The notes under the pieces: model-generated
The model's input: only the letters and a program-made list of their open reading frames with translations
Told to the model about the DNA's origin: nothing
Databases searched by the model: none
Source: UKL13-2 sp031370625
Lineage (GTDB): Bacteria > Pseudomonadota > Gammaproteobacteria > Burkholderiales > Usitatibacteraceae
Length of the DNA: 64,000 nt
NCBI GenBank assembly: GCA_031370625.1
Contig: JANMQR010000038.1
Location: 1 to 64,000 of the forward strand
Reading direction: 5' to 3'
Shown here: positions 60,617 through 64,000 of the stretch, piece after piece
Layout: each line of letters starts with the position of its first letter
Position numbering within the stretch: the first letter of the stretch is position 1
Position numbers and translations under genes: made by a program

Positions 60617-60669
60617 CTTGGTCACTTCTTGGTCACATCTTGGTCATGGTTTGGTCATGGCTTTGTCAC
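60617..60669 (-). repeat. Five 11-bp direct repeats (iterons) upstream of the DUF1521-like gene
   Basis: On the plus strand CTTGGTCACTT, CTTGGTCACAT, CTTGGTCATGG, TTTGGTCATGG and CTTTGTCACA follow each other with an exact 11-bp period, about one helical turn. They cover -15 to -67 relative to the start codon, the place for an operator or leader. The gap 60603-61028 also holds repeat copy I and shows no gene. Confidence 0.7.
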
Positions 60670-60831
60670 AAAACCGAGTGCTAGCGTGGATTTAATCGAC
60701 TTGACCAATTTTTCGCATCTAGTGCGTACCCTAGATAGGGAAAACCCATGCGTAGTGCTTATGCTTAGAGAGAAATTGCGGGAAACTCGATTTAGCCGGG
60801 TTCGTCAGACCCATGGAACCGCCAACCCACA

Positions 60832-60893
60832 CACTGGCGCGGCTCTCCGGACACAATGCCACGGAAATGCGCGCCAGGGCTAGTGATTAAAAA
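60832..60893 (-). repeat. Dispersed intergenic palindrome family, copy I
   Basis: On the minus strand CTAGCCCTGGCGCGCATTT, GGCATTGTG, then CCGCGCCAGTG. Outer arms are complementary (CACTGGCGCG / CGCGCCAGGG). Confidence 0.6.
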
Positions 60894-61028
60894 TTTCATC
60901 GACCGTACCCAAATTGACGAGCCTCAACAGCGAGCAAGACGCGACTTGACCGACTAAAATTTATCTATCGTCGTGCAGCCTGTAAAATCAACACACTAAA
61001 AATGTCGTAACAAATTCAGATCGAACAA

Positions 61029-61877
61029 ATGAAACTTCGCTTCACCAAAATGCACGGCCAGGGAAATGATTTTGTGATGCTAAATGGCATATCGCAAAAT
61101 ATTTCTTTAACGCGTGAGCAAATCCGAAAAATCGCGAATCGAAATTTCGGTATCGGTTGCGATCAGGTTTTGCTGGTTGAGAAAACGGCGTTGCCGGATG
61201 TTGATTTCCGTTATCGGATTTTTAATAGCGACGGCGGCGAGGTGGAGCAATGCGGCAACGGCACGCATTGCTTTGCGCAATTTGTGCGCGACGAACGGCT
61301 CACTGACAAAACCGACATTCGCGTGGAAACCATGAAAGGCATCATTGCGCCCTCCATTGCCCTAGACGGAATGGTTACGACCAACATGGGCGCGCCGCGA
61401 TTTTTTCCGCATGAAATTCCGCTTTTAGCAGACGAGGAAACACTCAAATATCAGCTTGATGTGCATGGCACGGCGGTTACCATCGGCGCGCTGTCGATGG
61501 GCAACCCGCATGCGGTGCAAGTTGTTGATGACGTTGACACGGCACCGGTGAAGACGATGGGACCGTTGATCGAGAATCATGCGCGGTTCCCGCAGCGGGT
61601 GAACGCCGGATTTATGCAAGTGATCTCGCGCGACCATGTGCGGCTTCGCGTGTGGGAGCGCGGTGCCGGTGAGACGCTGGCCTGTGGCACGGGTGCCTGC
61701 GCGGCGGTGGTGACGGGCATTCGCTTTGGGCTGCTGGATAGCAAGGTGCGCGTGTCGGCGCGCGGTGGCGAACTCACGGTAACATGGCACGGGGACGAAA
61801 TGAACGATCATCAAAGCGCGCCGGTTTTTATGGCGGGCAAGCCGACTTTTGTGTTCCGCGGCGAGTTTGAAATTTAG
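61029..61877 (+). CDS. dapF: Diaminopimelate epimerase
   Basis: The 282-residue enzyme interconverts LL- and meso-diaminopimelate for lysine and peptidoglycan. It has KMHGQGNDFV at the start, the first catalytic cysteine in EQCGNGTHCFAQFV (about residue 76) and the second in ETLACGTGACAAVV (about 221). The first motif differs slightly from the common CGNGARC. It heads a run dapF, DUF484, xerC, acylase on the same strand. Confidence 0.94.
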   Translation: MKLRFTKMHGQGNDFVMLNGISQNISLTREQIRKIANRNFGIGCDQVLLVEKTALPDVDFRYRIFNSDGGEVEQCGNGTHCFAQFVRDERLTDKTDIRVETMKGIIAPSIALDGMVTTNMGAPRFFPHEIPLLADEETLKYQLDVHGTAVTIGALSMGNPHAVQVVDDVDTAPVKTMGPLIENHARFPQRVNAGFMQVISRDHVRLRVWERGAGETLACGTGACAAVVTGIRFGLLDSKVRVSARGGELTVTWHGDEMNDHQSAPVFMAGKPTFVFRGEFEI

Positions 61878-61906
61878 CGATTTATAAATGAAGAAAAGGA
61901 AATTGC

Positions 61907-62638
61907 GTGTCAAACAATGAACTGAATGCCGAGGCGATCGCTGGTTTTCTGACCGCGAACCCGGATTTTTTTGAGTCGCATCCCGACATTTTGTTGAATC
62001 TGAATGTGGCGCATCCGCATGGTGGCCGCACGGTATCGATTCCTGAACGCCAGCTAATTGCGACGCGCGAAAAATCGAAAATTATCGAATCAAAACTGGG
62101 CGAGCTAATTTCGTTCGGCGAAGAAAACGACAAGCTATCCGACAAGGTTCATGCGCTCACATTGAAGCTGATTGACTGCGACACACTGGAGCAATCGGTA
62201 GATGTGTTGTATCTCGATTTACTGGATCGTTTTCAGGTGCCGCATGTCGCATTGCGGTTGTGGAACGTTGCGCCGCGTGATGATTCTGCCAGCACAGTGG
62301 CAGGGCCGGAGTTTCAAACAGTTCCAGTCGAGCTACAGCAATTTGTGGAAGCGATGACGCAACCTTATTGCGGCAACCATCCGGTGTATGAAACACATTT
62401 GTGGTTTGGTGAACATGCGCCGCATTTGAAATCTTATGCGCTGGTAGCACTTAGAACCGAGCGCTGTTTTGGTCTGCTGCTGATGGCTTCTGAAAGTGCG
62501 GAGCGTTTTTACAGTGACATGGGCACAATGTTTTTGACGCGGATTGGTGATGTTTTTGCACACGCAATTGCGCGCCATATTGCGCCGATTTACATGCCCT
62601 CAAACGAACCAAGCAACCAACCTACCGCCGCTGAATAA
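61907..62638 (+). CDS. DUF484 (GAF-like) protein
   Basis: A GTG start at 61907 with AAGGA upstream gives 243 residues. It opens with AIAGFLTANPDFFESHPDIL, the DUF484 signature. A coiled coil follows (about 45-85), then a GAF-like domain (about 90-225). The position between dapF and xerC is conserved in proteobacteria. A link to XerC or chromosome segregation has been proposed from context only; its ligand is unknown. Confidence 0.9.
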   Translation: MSNNELNAEAIAGFLTANPDFFESHPDILLNLNVAHPHGGRTVSIPERQLIATREKSKIIESKLGELISFGEENDKLSDKVHALTLKLIDCDTLEQSVDVLYLDLLDRFQVPHVALRLWNVAPRDDSASTVAGPEFQTVPVELQQFVEAMTQPYCGNHPVYETHLWFGEHAPHLKSYALVALRTERCFGLLLMASESAERFYSDMGTMFLTRIGDVFAHAIARHIAPIYMPSNEPSNQPTAAE

Positions 62639-62658
62639 CTTAGTGCCGCACCGCCAAC

Positions 62659-63588
62659 GTGAATGATGCGATTGAAAATTATTTATCACACCTCACGCAT
62701 GAACGGCGGCTGGCGGCACTGACTTTAAAGCACTATCGGCGCGATCTGGTTTTACTTCAAGCTTTGCTCGCCAAAGACAATGAACGCGTCACCATAAAAC
62801 GCGAATTGCCTGCGTTGTTGCAGACCGATATTCGCCGCTTCGCTGCGCAGTTACACTCTCGCGGGTTAGGCCCAAAATCGATCGCCCGCGTGTTGTCAGG
62901 CTGGCGTGGGTTTTATGAATTTTTATGTCGCGAGTTACAGTACAACGCGGGTGCCGTGAACCCAGTGGATGGCGTACGCGCGCCGAAGGCCGCGAAGCGA
63001 TTACCCGAAACACTTTCGCCCGATGAAGCGGTACGGCTGGTCAGTTTTGACGCTAAAACACCGGACGATATACGCGACCGCGCGGTATTTGAATTGCTGT
63101 ATTCATCAGGTTTGCGGGTGTCAGAATTAGTCGGGCTAGATTTGGTTTCGATTGATTTTTCCAGTGCTGAAGCCCGCGTATTGGGCAAAGGCAACAAGAC
63201 TCGCATCGTGCCGATTGGACAACACGCGATTGCCGCACTCACCAGCTGGCTGACAACGCGCGCGAAAATAGCCATCAATCCCGCGCTCGAACACCGCGAC
63301 GCTTTTTTTGTAACCAAGCTGGGCAAACGATTATCAGTTCGCACGGTGCAAACGCAAATAAAAGTGTGGGCAACGCGGCAGGGCATTACGGTGGATACGC
63401 ATCCGCACATGCTACGTCACTCATTCGCGTCACACGTACTGCAATCGTCCGGCGATTTGCGCGCGGTGCAGGAAATGTTGGGCCACGTGAGCATCGCTTC
63501 CACGCAGGTTTACACGCATCTTGATTTTCAACATTTGGCAAAAGTCTACGATCTCGCGCACCCGCGCGCTAAAACCAAAAGCAAATGA
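62659..63588 (+). CDS. xerC: Tyrosine recombinase XerC
   Basis: The 309-residue recombinase (GTG start) has the SAM-like core-binding domain (about 1-95) and the catalytic domain with Arg153 in SSGLRVSELVG, Lys in VLGKGNKTR, His250 and Arg253 in PHMLRHSFASH, His in LGHVS and the nucleophile Tyr285 in TQVYTHLD. With XerD it resolves chromosome dimers at dif. It ends by overlapping the next gene (ATGA). Confidence 0.95.
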   Translation: MNDAIENYLSHLTHERRLAALTLKHYRRDLVLLQALLAKDNERVTIKRELPALLQTDIRRFAAQLHSRGLGPKSIARVLSGWRGFYEFLCRELQYNAGAVNPVDGVRAPKAAKRLPETLSPDEAVRLVSFDAKTPDDIRDRAVFELLYSSGLRVSELVGLDLVSIDFSSAEARVLGKGNKTRIVPIGQHAIAALTSWLTTRAKIAINPALEHRDAFFVTKLGKRLSVRTVQTQIKVWATRQGITVDTHPHMLRHSFASHVLQSSGDLRAVQEMLGHVSIASTQVYTHLDFQHLAKVYDLAHPRAKTKSK

Positions 63589-64000
63589 AAAATCGTTTCT
63601 TGAAGTTTGCCTCAAGGCTAATACTGGTTTTAATCGCGCTCATAGTATTGATTTTGATCGCCACCTATTTCATGATCCGCGCGAGTCTGCCAATCCTCGA
63701 CGGCGACATTGCACTGACTAAACTTGGCTCGCCTGTCACCGTCACGCGCGACGCCAACGGCACTGCGACCTTTACCGCGCGCTCCACCATTGACGCAATG
63801 CGTGCGCTCGGATTCGTTCACGCACAAGAACGATTTTTTGAAATGGATTTAACCCGTCGTGCGGCAGCGGGCGAATTGTCCGCACTGCTCGGCGCAGCCA
63901 CGATTGAATACGATAAAAAGAAGCGTCAACATCGCTTTCGCCATCGTATGAACGAGGCGTGGTCAACATTTACACCCGAACAGAAAAATATTTTCGCAGC
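63585..64000 (+). CDS. Penicillin acylase family protein (5' part; runs off the window)
   Basis: An open frame from the ATG at 63585 continues to the window end, giving about 138 residues. A basic start and a hydrophobic segment (about 8-32) form a signal anchor. VTVTRDANGTATFTARSTID followed by MRALGFVHAQERFFEMDLTRR and AAGELSALLG is the N-terminal signature of penicillin amidases, periplasmic Ntn-hydrolases that cleave amides such as acyl-homoserine lactones or beta-lactams. The catalytic Ser lies beyond the window. It overlaps xerC by four bases. Confidence 0.85.
   Translation, partial: MKNRFLKFASRLILVLIALIVLILIATYFMIRASLPILDGDIALTKLGSPVTVTRDANGTATFTARSTIDAMRALGFVHAQERFFEMDLTRRAAAGELSALLGAATIEYDKKKRQHRFRHRMNEAWSTFTPEQKNIFA

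Noticed and set aside
60617..60669. Replication origin or plasmid iterons
   Set aside because: Direct repeats are present but no rep gene, DnaA boxes or AT-rich melting region lie nearby; regulatory use is simpler.
60054..60695. 213-residue plus-strand frame opposite the DUF1521-like gene
   Set aside because: His/Ile/Asn-rich composition typical of an antisense shadow; the minus-strand frame has a domain-like pattern.

Overview
This is a 64 kb chromosomal window from a betaproteobacterium, most likely of the order Burkholderiales. That is inferred from conserved gene neighbourhoods (trmJ-cysE opposite suhB; dapA-bamC; purM opposite an AI-2E-family permease; purN-DUF3108; rpmB-rpmG; radC opposite coaBC-dut; metK, lpxL, dapF, DUF484, xerC), from a Bug-type substrate-binding protein, and from an SAH riboswitch in front of ahcY. 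Base composition looks moderate (about half G+C by eye) with AT-rich accessory stretches. No rRNA, tRNA, CRISPR array or intact insertion sequence was seen.

Layout. 1-2952: a LysR regulator cut by the window edge, divergent from a tartrate/D-malate dehydrogenase and an orphan Bug-family binding protein. 3082-6769: an exported repeat-domain protein, cysE, trmJ and suhB. 6770-11588 is an accessory island: a two-gene AAA ATPase plus TOPRIM/RloB-like pair that looks like an anti-phage module, then a truncated higA copy, a DUF433/DUF5615 pair, a PIN toxin with a ribbon-helix-helix antitoxin, and an intact higA. 11589-23584 is mostly housekeeping: ndh, mutS, a phosphoesterase lipoprotein, slyD, a peroxiredoxin, the ribosomal oxygenase gene roxA, an Ala/Lys-rich lipoprotein, a metallo-beta-lactamase-fold hydrolase, bamC and dapA.

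23738-30782 is a light-utilisation locus: blh (carotene to retinal), crtY, crtI, a DTE-type proton-pumping rhodopsin, a fasciclin-domain protein and a second, divergent rhodopsin with a D-T-K motif. Lycopene is made by CrtI, cyclised by CrtY and cleaved by Blh to the retinal both rhodopsins need. Phytoene synthase (crtB) and crtE are not in the window. 31126-53594 holds a Gln/Pro-rich protein, a methyltransferase, kynU, nadA, purM, purN, an RsmB-type methyltransferase with a histone-like tail, an MscS channel, a desaturase, rpmG/rpmB, radC, coaBC, dut, an OmpA/Ig-like protein, and an RCC1-repeat protein beside a DUF4124 protein.

53782-57628 is the SAM cycle, all on the minus strand: metK, an SAH riboswitch with an overlapping terminator, ahcY and metF. 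As given, metK carries an in-frame TAA where a conserved lysine codon is expected. 57739-64000: two lipid A acyltransferases, a DUF1521-like protein with five upstream 11-bp direct repeats, dapF, DUF484, xerC and the start of a penicillin-acylase-family gene.

A dispersed family of intergenic imperfect palindromes (consensus start CTAGCACTGGCG, centre AGCATAAATGCT) occurs eight or nine times. Other notable non-coding structures are a long hairpin element at 19705-19868 and a nested perfect palindrome at 2988-3059.
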